Positions 1 to 6,032 of a stretch of 30,322 nucleotides of DNA are shown in pieces. Source of the stretch: JBAZLV01 sp041650055 (lineage in GTDB: Bacteria; Nitrospirota; UBA9217); NCBI GenBank assembly GCA_041650055.1, contig JBAZLV010000027.1, forward strand, positions 1-30,322, written 5' to 3'. Position 1 is the first letter of the stretch. Every line of letters begins with the position of its first letter. The notes under the pieces are model-generated. The model saw only the letters and a program-made list of their open reading frames with translations, had not been told where the DNA came from and did not search any database. Both the position numbers and the translations under genes were made by a program.

Positions 1-15
1 CTCGGTGCTGCGCAT
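1..15 (-). CDS. Possible start of the next element gene, cut by the window edge
   Basis: An ATG at 15-13 on the minus strand follows the O-like stop codon by 11 bases and opens a frame of five codons before the window ends. In lambda-like modules the gene after O is a helicase loader or helicase. Only five residues are visible and there is no clear ribosome binding site, so this is a weak, position-based call. Confidence 0.2.
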
Positions 16-26
16 GGTGCCAAGAT

Positions 27-863
27 TCAAATTGATGCCTCCTTTTCACGAAAGGAACGAAGAAACCTGAGCGCCGTTTCCCTGTCAGCCGGGGAATCAG
101 AACCCTGCGGCCTCGCTTCCTGCATACGCCGCTGCCGTTCCCGGATCTGCGCCTCACGCTCCAGATACGGAGTGACGTCTTCGTCGCGCATGGCGATCAG
201 GAACGCCGGAGGACTGCGTATCTCGTGCTTTGCGATCTCGCCGAAACGAAGCTTTGCGAGAAACAGATACGCCCGTTCCGTAGGAACCACGTCCGGCACA
301 ATGAGCGTCGGAAAGAACCGCTTCAAATCCTTACAAATATCCTCTCTCTCGGGCAAGCCAAAGCCTGCTTTTGAGAGAGAGATTTCTTTGATGATTTCTT
401 TTCTTTCTTTAGGAGCCGGTAACTCTTTGTCATTGTTCGTGATTTGTGCTGTTGCTTTCATCTCTACTGATGAAGCTTCTTCATCACTACGGATGAAGGT
501 TTTCATCTCTACTGATGACATCCCTGCTGATGAAGGTTTCATCCCTGGTGATGACATCTCTGGTGATGAAACCCTCCACTGCGAATAGTCCTTCTGAAGC
601 TCGTAGGTATTCGTGATCCTGACGATGACCTTCTTTTCGCAAAGTCTTTTGACCGTTCTCGGGATGAGCCGGACATCCAGCCCGGTCGCCCGCGCGATCT
701 GCGAACAGGTGAGATGCACTGTTTTCCGATGCCAGCCGTAGGAGTATCGGATAATGCATACCACGACGCGCCATGCGTGTTCGGAAAGATTCAGCTTCAT
801 GAATGCGTCAAGCAGTTCGTTCGCAATCGGCGTGTATCCGTGCTCCTTCTGCGGTGATGCCAT
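27..863 (-). CDS. Lambda-O-type phage replication initiator
   Basis: This 278-aa protein matches the N-terminal domain of phage replication protein O (Phage_rep_O family). Residues 9-95 read as a winged helix, with GYTPIANELLDAF near the start, a YGWHRK turn, an SQIARATGLD recognition region and a closing KDYSQW. The middle (about 98-136) is Ser/Met-rich and low in complexity because the DNA there consists of 18-bp repeats. The C-terminal part, from about residue 165, would by analogy recruit the helicase or its loader. The family binds origin iterons to start replication. Start: ATG at 863 has GGGGAG a few bases upstream and lies 14 bases after the stop of the 76-aa gene, suggesting one leftward transcript. 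Length is close to lambda O (299 aa). The family call is firm; the helicase partner is not visible. Confidence 0.88.
   Translation of the reverse strand: MASPQKEHGYTPIANELLDAFMKLNLSEHAWRVVVCIIRYSYGWHRKTVHLTCSQIARATGLDVRLIPRTVKRLCEKKVIVRITNTYELQKDYSQWRVSSPEMSSPGMKPSSAGMSSVEMKTFIRSDEEASSVEMKATAQITNNDKELPAPKERKEIIKEISLSKAGFGLPEREDICKDLKRFFPTLIVPDVVPTERAYLFLAKLRFGEIAKHEIRSPPAFLIAMRDEDVTPYLEREAQIRERQRRMQEARPQGSDSPADRETALRFLRSFREKEASI
342..412. other. Putative origin unwinding tract and inverted repeat inside the O-like gene
   Basis: Positions 382-412 are AT-rich and strongly strand-asymmetric: the gene strand is nearly all purine, with runs such as AAAGAAAGAAAAGAAA. Beside it, CTCTCTCTC (342-350) and GAGAGAGAG (373-381) form a perfect 9-bp inverted repeat with a 22-base loop. 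Read along the O gene, the order is iterons, AT-rich purine-biased tract, dyad, which is the arrangement of the lambda origin. Origin function is inferred, not shown. Confidence 0.55.
457..570. repeat. Six 18-bp dyad iterons, putative replication origin
   Basis: Six units follow the form TTCATC-N6-GATGAA at 457-474, 480-497, 502-519, 517-534, 538-555 and 553-570. Units 3/4 and 5/6 overlap by three bases, where GAC is shared. The central hexamers are TCTACT, ACTACG, TCTACT, CCTGCT, CCTGGT and TCTGGT. Each unit is a hyphenated palindrome, as in lambda origin iterons, which are also 18 bp and also lie inside O. They fall between the DNA-binding N-terminus and the C-terminal region of the encoded protein. 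They would be bound by the O-like protein itself. Confidence 0.7.
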
Positions 864-877
864 AACGCTCCCCGGAA

Positions 878-1108
878 TTACGCGCGCGAAAGTTCAAGTT
901 CACCGCTCATGCGATCCTCTGTAGGAAACGGCATGGAGACCTGTGCCTGCTCAAACGATGCTTCGAGCACCTCGCCCTGCATCTTGATAAGCTCGAACAC
1001 CCGCTCCTTGCCCGCTCTGTCCGCTGCGATGAACTCCAGAGTGAGCGAAACCTTGAGGTCTGAATCCACCACCACTTTCCTGAGATTCACAATCTGCTTC
1101 ACGATCAT
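878..1108 (-). CDS. Small early-region protein of unknown function
   Basis: I do not recognise this 76-aa protein. It has alternating hydrophobic stretches near the N-terminus (residues 1-30), suggesting beta strands, then a helix-like acidic segment. There is no helix-turn-helix pattern, so it does not look like a Cro. Its ATG at 1108 has a strong Shine-Dalgarno sequence (AGGAGGG, 7 bases upstream). It is the first gene of the leftward transcript, before the O-like gene and after a leader of about 138 bases. It occupies the place where lambda-like phages have cro/cII. It is real on the basis of the ribosome binding site, position and tight spacing; its role is unknown. Confidence 0.7.
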   Translation of the reverse strand: MIVKQIVNLRKVVVDSDLKVSLTLEFIAADRAGKERVFELIKMQGEVLEASFEQAQVSMPFPTEDRMSGELELSRA

Positions 1109-1123
1109 ACTGTTCCCTCCTAT

Positions 1124-1141
1124 TGTAAGCTATGGCGTACG
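1124..1141. promoter_or_regulatory. Operator-like site 1 (partial match)
   Basis: The first half, TGTAAGCTAT, is identical to operator-like site 3 at 1288. The second half is diverged. A TTTACA at 1142-1147 gives an alternative, wider dyad. It lies just upstream of the 76-aa gene's ribosome binding site, so repressor bound here could block leftward transcription. Confidence 0.4.
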
Positions 1142-1158
1142 TTTACAGTAATAAAATG

Positions 1159-1205
1159 GCCTTCCCAGATCAGCGAGAAGGCGACTATGCGGTGAAATAA
1201 ACCGC
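1159..1205 (-). promoter_or_regulatory. Two hairpins in the leader of the leftward transcript
   Basis: GCGGT (1189-1193) pairs with ACCGC (1201-1205) over a 7-base loop. GCCTTC (1159-1164) pairs with GAAGGC (1177-1182) over a 12-base loop. Read leftward, the second stem is followed by CATTTTATT, giving a weak terminator shape in the untranslated leader before the 76-aa gene. It might act in attenuation or antitermination, or might be chance; the stems are short. Confidence 0.35.
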
Positions 1206-1242
1206 TTTATATCAGTGAACCAGTGTAATTGACTCCCCGAAT

Positions 1243-1260
1243 TGTCAGCTATAACTTACA
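1243..1260. promoter_or_regulatory. Operator-like site 2
   Basis: TGTCAGCTATAACTTACA is an imperfect palindrome with half-sites TGTCAG and, inverted, TGTAAG. It aligns with site 3 over its full 18 bp and shares the AGCTATAA core. It covers the proposed -10 box of the leftward promoter, the expected place for a CI-type repressor to act. Confidence 0.6.
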
Positions 1261-1281
1261 ATAAAAGTTCTTGCATGTCAA
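1253..1281 (-). promoter_or_regulatory. Putative leftward early promoter
   Basis: On the minus strand a perfect TTGACA (1281-1276) is followed after 17 bases by TAAGTT (1258-1253). The -10 match is weak, but the position is right to drive the 76-aa and O-like genes. Operator-like site 2 overlaps the -10 box. Confidence 0.5.
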
Positions 1282-1300
1282 GCTTCATGTAAGCTATAAT
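1271..1300 (+). promoter_or_regulatory. Repressor promoter
   Basis: TTGCAT (1271-1276), an 18-base spacer and a perfect TATAAT (1295-1300). The predicted transcript start, about seven bases after the -10 box, falls at 1307-1308, on the repressor's ATG. The mRNA would therefore be leaderless, as is the lambda cI message from PRM. Confidence 0.65.
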
Positions 1301-1305
1301 GAACA
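1288..1305. promoter_or_regulatory. Operator-like site 3
   Basis: TGTAAGCTATAATGAACA, with half-sites TGTAAG and, inverted, TGTTCA. It contains the repressor's own -10 box and abuts the start codon, suggesting autoregulation. Its centre is 45 bp from that of site 2. Confidence 0.6.
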
Positions 1306-1307
1306 TT

Positions 1308-1937
1308 ATGAACAAGGTCGGCAAATATCTCAAGAAAAAGCGTGAAGGAGCAGACCTCTCTTTGCGTGAAGCTTCAAAGCTGGCAAGCGTTTCTCACACG
1401 CACATCATGGAAATCGAGGACGGAAAGAAATCGCCAACCTTCGACAAGGTCATGCAGATGCTGCGGGCGTATCATGCCGATATTCAGGAGTTCATGCGCG
1501 ATACGGGGTTTCTGACACAGAACGTAGAACCTGCGCATGCGGGTGCCAACCGAAAAATTCCTGTCGTCTCCTGGGTGATGGCTGGGAAGTGGACGGAAGC
1601 CAGCGATGCGTTCCAGCCTGGCGATGCGGAAGAATGGATAGAGACCGACACTCAGGGAACCCATGTGTTTGCACTGCGCGTAAAAGGCGATTCCATGGAG
1701 CCGGAGTTCAACGAAGGCGACATTATCATCGTGAACCCCAATTCGAGAGCAGCATCAGGCGATTATGTCATTGCAAAGAATGGCGAGAACGAGGCGACGT
1801 TCAAGCAGTACAAGAAATTCGACAACGCCAAAGTTCTGCATCCGCTGAATCCGAAATATCCCGACATCGTCTTGAAAAAGGATCTCGGGTACCGAATTGT
1901 CGGGGTGGTGATGGAGAAAAAGAAGAGGTATAAGTAG
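1308..1937 (+). CDS. CI/LexA-type phage repressor (HTH plus S24 autoprotease)
   Basis: The protein is 209 aa from the ATG at 1308. Residues 4-62 form a Cro/CI-type helix-turn-helix (LSLREASKLASVSHTHI). A linker leads to a peptidase S24 domain from about residue 84. The self-cleavage site is Ala92-Gly93 in WVMAGKW. Catalytic Ser129 lies in KGDSMEP and Lys166 in ATFKQ; the 37-residue spacing equals that of LexA. This family represses phage lytic genes and cleaves itself on RecA activation. An ATG three codons upstream (1299) is possible but lies inside the -10 box, so I prefer 1308 and a leaderless mRNA. It diverges from the O-like operon, and the operator-like sites lie between them. Confidence 0.92.
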   Translation: MNKVGKYLKKKREGADLSLREASKLASVSHTHIMEIEDGKKSPTFDKVMQMLRAYHADIQEFMRDTGFLTQNVEPAHAGANRKIPVVSWVMAGKWTEASDAFQPGDAEEWIETDTQGTHVFALRVKGDSMEPEFNEGDIIIVNPNSRAASGDYVIAKNGENEATFKQYKKFDNAKVLHPLNPKYPDIVLKKDLGYRIVGVVMEKKKRYK

Positions 1938-1994
1938 ACATCCTTAGGATATCACCCCAAGGGTATAGAAGCGACCTTTCCCCTAAGATTCCTC

Positions 1995-2675
1995 CTACCC
2001 TGACAATAAGCATTCACGATAAGTCCAATAATCCCCCTGGTAAGTTCCTGTCAGGAAATAATTCACTTGGCCGAGGAAAACATTTAACACATCCTCTGAT
2101 AGGCGTATATCTGTTGGTTCAAGATACGGAGGAAATACCGTTTGCATAGATTCTAAGCGGCAGATACTGTGACGTAAGTGTCCTGGATAACACGGAATAA
2201 AAAACAAATTTGGATATTCTAGTTTCCGGACCCTATCAATAAATTCTGCCGGGTACTTAGCTGTTCCATCTGCCGTAGCAACACTATATAGCGGCGCGGC
2301 AAGACATAAATTTCGATGAAGTTTATCTTTACTCCTGACAGGGGTTATGCTGATTGATTCTGGAGGGTGCGTGAGTAGAATTACCGGTCTTTTTTTTGCT
2401 CGTGTTACAATGAATTCCTCATCCACTTCTAATTTTGGAGCATATAACGGTGCTTTTCTTTTAAAGGCATCCGCTGTGGAAGACGTAATTAAGAAATTGC
2501 TCGCATAGGTTTTGGTTTCTTCATCATAATTAGTTGGCCGCCAAAACTCTAAATTTTCATGTGCATAATAACAGGGGGACCAATAAATTTGACCACGAAG
2601 GAAAGAGGTCTTGTGATTACCATCAACCTTGGAAACGAACGGAGTGAGGATATCGTCAATGAATATTTCAGGCAT
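1995..2675 (-). CDS. Possible PemK/MazF-like toxin partner of the Panacea-like gene
   Basis: No firm family match. Two segments of this 226-aa protein recall the PemK/MazF fold: KKRPVILLTHPP at 94-105, like the RPVLVLS strand of MazF, and CLAAPLYSV at 124-132. If that is right, it could be an endoribonuclease-type toxin. It is longer than a typical MazF (about 110 aa), with extra N- and C-terminal regions. AGGA lies upstream of its ATG at 2675, and it starts 8 bases after the stop of the Panacea/DUF4065-like gene, so the two are probably one transcript. It converges with the repressor gene. The cargo location and AT-rich base use fit a laterally acquired toxin-antitoxin unit. The toxin call is inference. 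Confidence 0.5.
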   Translation of the reverse strand: MPEIFIDDILTPFVSKVDGNHKTSFLRGQIYWSPCYYAHENLEFWRPTNYDEETKTYASNFLITSSTADAFKRKAPLYAPKLEVDEEFIVTRAKKRPVILLTHPPESISITPVRSKDKLHRNLCLAAPLYSVATADGTAKYPAEFIDRVRKLEYPNLFFIPCYPGHLRHSICRLESMQTVFPPYLEPTDIRLSEDVLNVFLGQVNYFLTGTYQGDYWTYRECLLSG

Positions 2676-2683
2676 CGGAATTC

Positions 2684-3355
2684 CTAAACTTCTTCCTTTT
2701 CGAGGATACCTATCCCTTGCTCATATACCTCGTCGAATCTTGCGGGTGTAAATTTTACCTTACTTACCTGTTTATTTCCTTCTCTCTGCCCAAGAATCTT
2801 TTCTTTAATCGCCTTCAGCCGTTTACAATCGAATTCACTATGGGTAAGTTTAAATTTAGGAGGAGTCGTTACGCTTTTTATTTTATTAAAATCTAGCGGT
2901 TTCCCTCTTTCCGCATCAACCATAGGCGCAGTGTTGAAGTATACATAATTCAATAAAGGTGCAAGATTTTCGTTAGACCACCTCTCAATAACTCGCCGGA
3001 TTTTTAATTCGAGATCGAGATCAGTGATTATCTTATCTAACTCAAGTTCGCTGTCTCTATTAATTGCTATAAACTTAGTATCGAGATCGGGCCTGGAGCC
3101 TTCCGTAATCTTGAAATCTGACGTTCTTTCCATTTCTGAAAAAATGTCATTATATTCGAAAGCCCACGGTCCGTAATCCTTAAAAATCCACTCGAAACCG
3201 GTAAATGTTTCATTAAATTTTTGATAATGCTCTATATCTATTAGATACAAGTACTTGATCAGCTTGGTTTTATTAAGATAACCGCCATCCTCTTTAATCT
3301 TTGTACAGATCGCCTTTATTAAGCTCAGCACCTTATTTTTATTATTAGCACTCAT
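2684..3355 (-). CDS. Panacea/DUF4065-like protein, possible antitoxin
   Basis: Residues 27-68 of this 223-aa protein (LNKTKLIKYLYLIDIEHYQK, then TGFEWIFKDYGPW) match the Panacea/SocA-like DUF4065 pattern of a helical K-L-YL-D segment followed by a GPW turn. Panacea domains occur in antitoxins that neutralise diverse toxins by direct contact, and in SocA, a proteolytic adaptor. The C-terminal half (about 110-223) is charged and unrecognised; it could carry the toxin-specific contact. It is the first gene of the pair with 1995-2675 and has its own putative promoter in the 83-base gap upstream. Family call moderate; antitoxin role inferred from pairing. Confidence 0.65.
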   Translation of the reverse strand: MSANNKNKVLSLIKAICTKIKEDGGYLNKTKLIKYLYLIDIEHYQKFNETFTGFEWIFKDYGPWAFEYNDIFSEMERTSDFKITEGSRPDLDTKFIAINRDSELELDKIITDLDLELKIRRVIERWSNENLAPLLNYVYFNTAPMVDAERGKPLDFNKIKSVTTPPKFKLTHSEFDCKRLKAIKEKILGQREGNKQVSKVKFTPARFDEVYEQGIGILEKEEV

Positions 3356-3382
3356 TTCAAAATCTCACAAATTCCTAGTAAT

Positions 3383-3391
3383 ATTTTACCA
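3383..3391 (-). promoter_or_regulatory. Extended -10 promoter for the Panacea/PemK-like pair
   Basis: TGGTAAAAT on the minus strand matches an extended -10 element (TGN plus TAAAAT). No good -35 is visible 17 bases upstream. It lies 28 bases before the Panacea-like ATG, in the only gap between that gene and the HNH gene. Confidence 0.4.
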
Positions 3392-3438
3392 CTCTTATAC
3401 ATAGATATACTGGAACAAAGGTTGTTTATTTAATGCCG

Positions 3439-4740
3439 TTATTTTTTCGTTAGAGTAGCACGTAAATCTTCTATCGTAATCCAAGGTGGACGATGTAGCA
3501 TGCGATGACAGTTAGAACATACCATCGCAAGATCACTGACAGTCAAAGTAACCATGTCTTTTAGTTCAGAGATCGGAGTTTTGTGATGTGCCTCAATATA
3601 GTCTTTCCCCCGCAGGCCATATTTATGCTCAAAATCAAAGGTACAGATTTCGCAGAATAGCCTACCACGACTCTTCTTATATAACCGCTTGGCTTCGCGC
3701 ACTAGCGCAGTATTTCTTATTTTTTCAAGGCGTGAATGCTGCACAAGTCGATGCTGTCCTTCTTTAAAATTCCGGATGGGCAATTCCTTTAAATTTTCGA
3801 CATCATATTGATCTAATATCCCCTGCGAAATTTTTTGAGCAGCAACTTGCTCTTTTTGTAGATCGGCCTTGATTACATCTTTTGTACAGAGTTGCCCAAC
3901 GCCGTTTGAAAAGTAGTCATGAATGTCGCTGTATTTTTTTGCTCGCGGAATAGATGCCGAGCGGCTTCGCCACCTCGGCCATAACTCATCAAGAATTGAA
4001 CCTATGATTTCATGGCCCAATTCTGTCAGTTCAAATGCTTGTTCTTCGCTCCCGTAATAATTCGCCGTCGTATTTTTTAAAATTTCACCATCCAGACTTA
4101 AATGTGACATAAAATATATCTTCAGGTTATCGGCAGTACCTTTGACAGCGGGAAGACCGGGCAAGTCCTTAAATTCTGTTTTTGATTTTCGTTTAGCGAC
4201 GATAGAGGACAACAGCTTGGGAATATCGGACATCTGTTGGAGTCCAAAAATGGCGCCACGAATCTCACTGACCGTGATCAACCCATTTAGGTTGAGGAGT
4301 AAATAGTAACATGCTAAATATGGCAGCACATCTGTGGATTGAGCTCTTTCTATTCCACGATTGCCACCGACCGGAAGAGGATTGTTAAACTGGTAGTGTG
4401 CAAGTGCACGACTAAGAGCAAACAGTATAAAGCGTCTATTTTTTTCTTTCAAATCACTACTTATGCATGCTTCATATATCTGTTTGCCTACTGGACTTAA
4501 TGTAATGATATTCGATCGTGGAACGACATACAGGAGACCGAATTCCTGAAATGCAGCTTTCTTTGTTTCAACTTGTGCATGATCTAAATCTGGGAATAGA
4601 TCCTTCGCCTCGGCATAGGATTTTTCTGCCTGTGCAGCCTTTGCCAGTTTGAGAAATGACTGTGCTAATTCGTATGGATGACCACTTTTCTTAAAGAAAT
4701 TTGGATAGCCTATATAGCTTGTAAACCAACAAAAGCTCAC
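3439..4740 (-). CDS. HNH endonuclease, probable restriction enzyme
   Basis: This 433-aa protein has a C-terminal HNH nuclease domain. CEIC (363-366) and CSNCH (408-412) form a zinc-binding pair of knuckles around EAHHKTPI (384-391), with Asn410 and His412 in the usual HNH positions. Residues 1-100 and 230-255 read like helix-rich winged-helix segments (LTELGHEIIGSIL), which could read the DNA target. It directly follows two DNA methyltransferases, and its GTG start shares one base with the upstream TAG stop, so it is translationally coupled to them. This order suggests the cleavage subunit of a type II or IIS system. A modification-dependent HNH enzyme is an alternative. Nuclease call firm; specificity unknown. 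Confidence 0.8.
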   Translation of the reverse strand: MSFCWFTSYIGYPNFFKKSGHPYELAQSFLKLAKAAQAEKSYAEAKDLFPDLDHAQVETKKAAFQEFGLLYVVPRSNIITLSPVGKQIYEACISSDLKEKNRRFILFALSRALAHYQFNNPLPVGGNRGIERAQSTDVLPYLACYYLLLNLNGLITVSEIRGAIFGLQQMSDIPKLLSSIVAKRKSKTEFKDLPGLPAVKGTADNLKIYFMSHLSLDGEILKNTTANYYGSEEQAFELTELGHEIIGSILDELWPRWRSRSASIPRAKKYSDIHDYFSNGVGQLCTKDVIKADLQKEQVAAQKISQGILDQYDVENLKELPIRNFKEGQHRLVQHSRLEKIRNTALVREAKRLYKKSRGRLFCEICTFDFEHKYGLRGKDYIEAHHKTPISELKDMVTLTVSDLAMVCSNCHRMLHRPPWITIEDLRATLTKK

Positions 4741-6032
4741 TAGGGCACCTCAAAGATTAGAATATAGTCCTGCTTAATTTTTCCGCTGTTGCTGCGGCGT
4801 GGGAATTTCATATAATGCCTGCGGATTTCATAAGTCAACTTATCATTAAACTTATAGCCAACGTTTCTGTGTATACTCTCAATAATTTCTGCTGATGGAA
4901 TTGTCGTGCCACGGATAAAACTATTTCCAATCACGCATACATAGAAATTCCCTTTTTGTTGCTTTAAGTATATTGCTTGCACATGTTTCGCATAGTCTAA
5001 GAAGAAAGAACGAACCACAAGTTCTTCTTTTGGGCTAACCGCGCCAACAAGAGAACATATCTCCTCGAATTTTGAAGATATGTCCGGTATATATTCCTTC
5101 GGGAATGCATGAAGCATGGAATCATCATAGGTTTTAAATCCCATTGGTTGCTTACGCAATTCGCGATATTTATCATGCGAGCCTATTCCAACCTCATCTA
5201 ACAACCAATAATATTCAAGCATTTGATTGTAAATATAATCAATTGAGTCGATATAGGGCGGGGAAGTTATAACATCATGAAAAACAATACCATTCAAATC
5301 AAACCGGGCATCACCGAGAATAATCTTTCCTTTTGGCTCTCGCGGTAAAAGGCTAACGTACTCGCGCATACCTGCTATTGCACGTTGAAGAAATATGGGG
5401 AATAGAGTGCTAGCCAAAGGAGGTGTTTTAGGCAACGTATGAGAAACATATGTTTTTTGAGTTTGATCATCCGCATTTGAAACGCGCCTTATAATGGACG
5501 AGAAAACAATTAAACTAAACAACTGAAGTTTTTTTGGCAATGTCATACATCGAGCTTTTATGGATGATAATTGAATCAAAGCCGTGTCTGTAAACCAGTG
5601 ATTTATGTTTGGGACAGATGGGATGAATTGCGGACATCCTGTGTGATAGTCGTGACTAGCCCAGAACTTTTCAAGGTTGCTAATGTCCGCTTCAGAAAGG
5701 GCTTGTGTCTTGGCAGTTGATATCGCGACTGATAATGGATCTATATCCATTCCGATGAATTCTTTTCCATCAAGAGCGGCTTCCACCAAAGTAGTCCCTG
5801 ATCCACAAAACGGATCAAGAATCACCCGACCACCTTTAGACGGGATAACTGTGCGCAAAATGAACCGAGGGATATTAGGAATAAATTTCCCCGCAAAACG
5901 ATGCAAGCCATGTGTACAGGGAATTGTATGGAGTCCTTCCGGGATACTCAGTGTGCTATCAGCGAGGCGAGAAATAAATGTTTGCAGGTTTTTTGAGCTT
6001 TGCTTAGAAGAAAACAATACGAGCTGATCCAT
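4740..6032 (-). CDS. SPPY-type DNA methyltransferase (first-strand or second-strand partner)
   Basis: AdoMet-dependent DNA amino-methyltransferase of 430 aa. A motif-X-like HRFAGKFIPNIP (44-55) precedes motif I DPFCGSGTT (73-81), with MDIDP (95-99) as the acidic binding strand. Motif IV TSPPY is at 256-260. About 175 residues separate motifs I and IV and could house the target-recognition region. SPPY is typical of N4-cytosine enzymes and some N6-adenine enzymes. Start: a TTG at 6035 is in frame, but the ATG at 6032 overlaps the upstream TGA by one base (TGATG), which favours 6032. With its neighbour it would protect host DNA from the HNH nuclease. Confidence 0.85.
   Translation of the reverse strand: MDQLVLFSSKQSSKNLQTFISRLADSTLSIPEGLHTIPCTHGLHRFAGKFIPNIPRFILRTVIPSKGGRVILDPFCGSGTTLVEAALDGKEFIGMDIDPLSVAISTAKTQALSEADISNLEKFWASHDYHTGCPQFIPSVPNINHWFTDTALIQLSSIKARCMTLPKKLQLFSLIVFSSIIRRVSNADDQTQKTYVSHTLPKTPPLASTLFPIFLQRAIAGMREYVSLLPREPKGKIILGDARFDLNGIVFHDVITSPPYIDSIDYIYNQMLEYYWLLDEVGIGSHDKYRELRKQPMGFKTYDDSMLHAFPKEYIPDISSKFEEICSLVGAVSPKEELVVRSFFLDYAKHVQAIYLKQQKGNFYVCVIGNSFIRGTTIPSAEIIESIHRNVGYKFNDKLTYEIRRHYMKFPRRSNSGKIKQDYILIFEVP

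Noticed and set aside
457..570. CRISPR array
   Set aside because: Units are only 18 bp, partly overlapping, degenerate and without spacers of constant length. They fit iterons, not a CRISPR.
172..588. 138-aa plus-strand open frame across the repeat region
   Set aside because: It is antisense to the O-like gene and its Ser/Thr-rich sequence is a by-product of the iterons.
878..1108. Cro-like repressor in the 76-aa gene
   Set aside because: The position suits Cro, but no helix-turn-helix pattern is visible, so I leave the gene unnamed.
1943..1987. Terminator between the repressor and the convergent PemK-like gene
   Set aside because: CTTAGG and CCTAAG arms are 33 bases apart with only a small inner hairpin and no T-run, so support is too weak.
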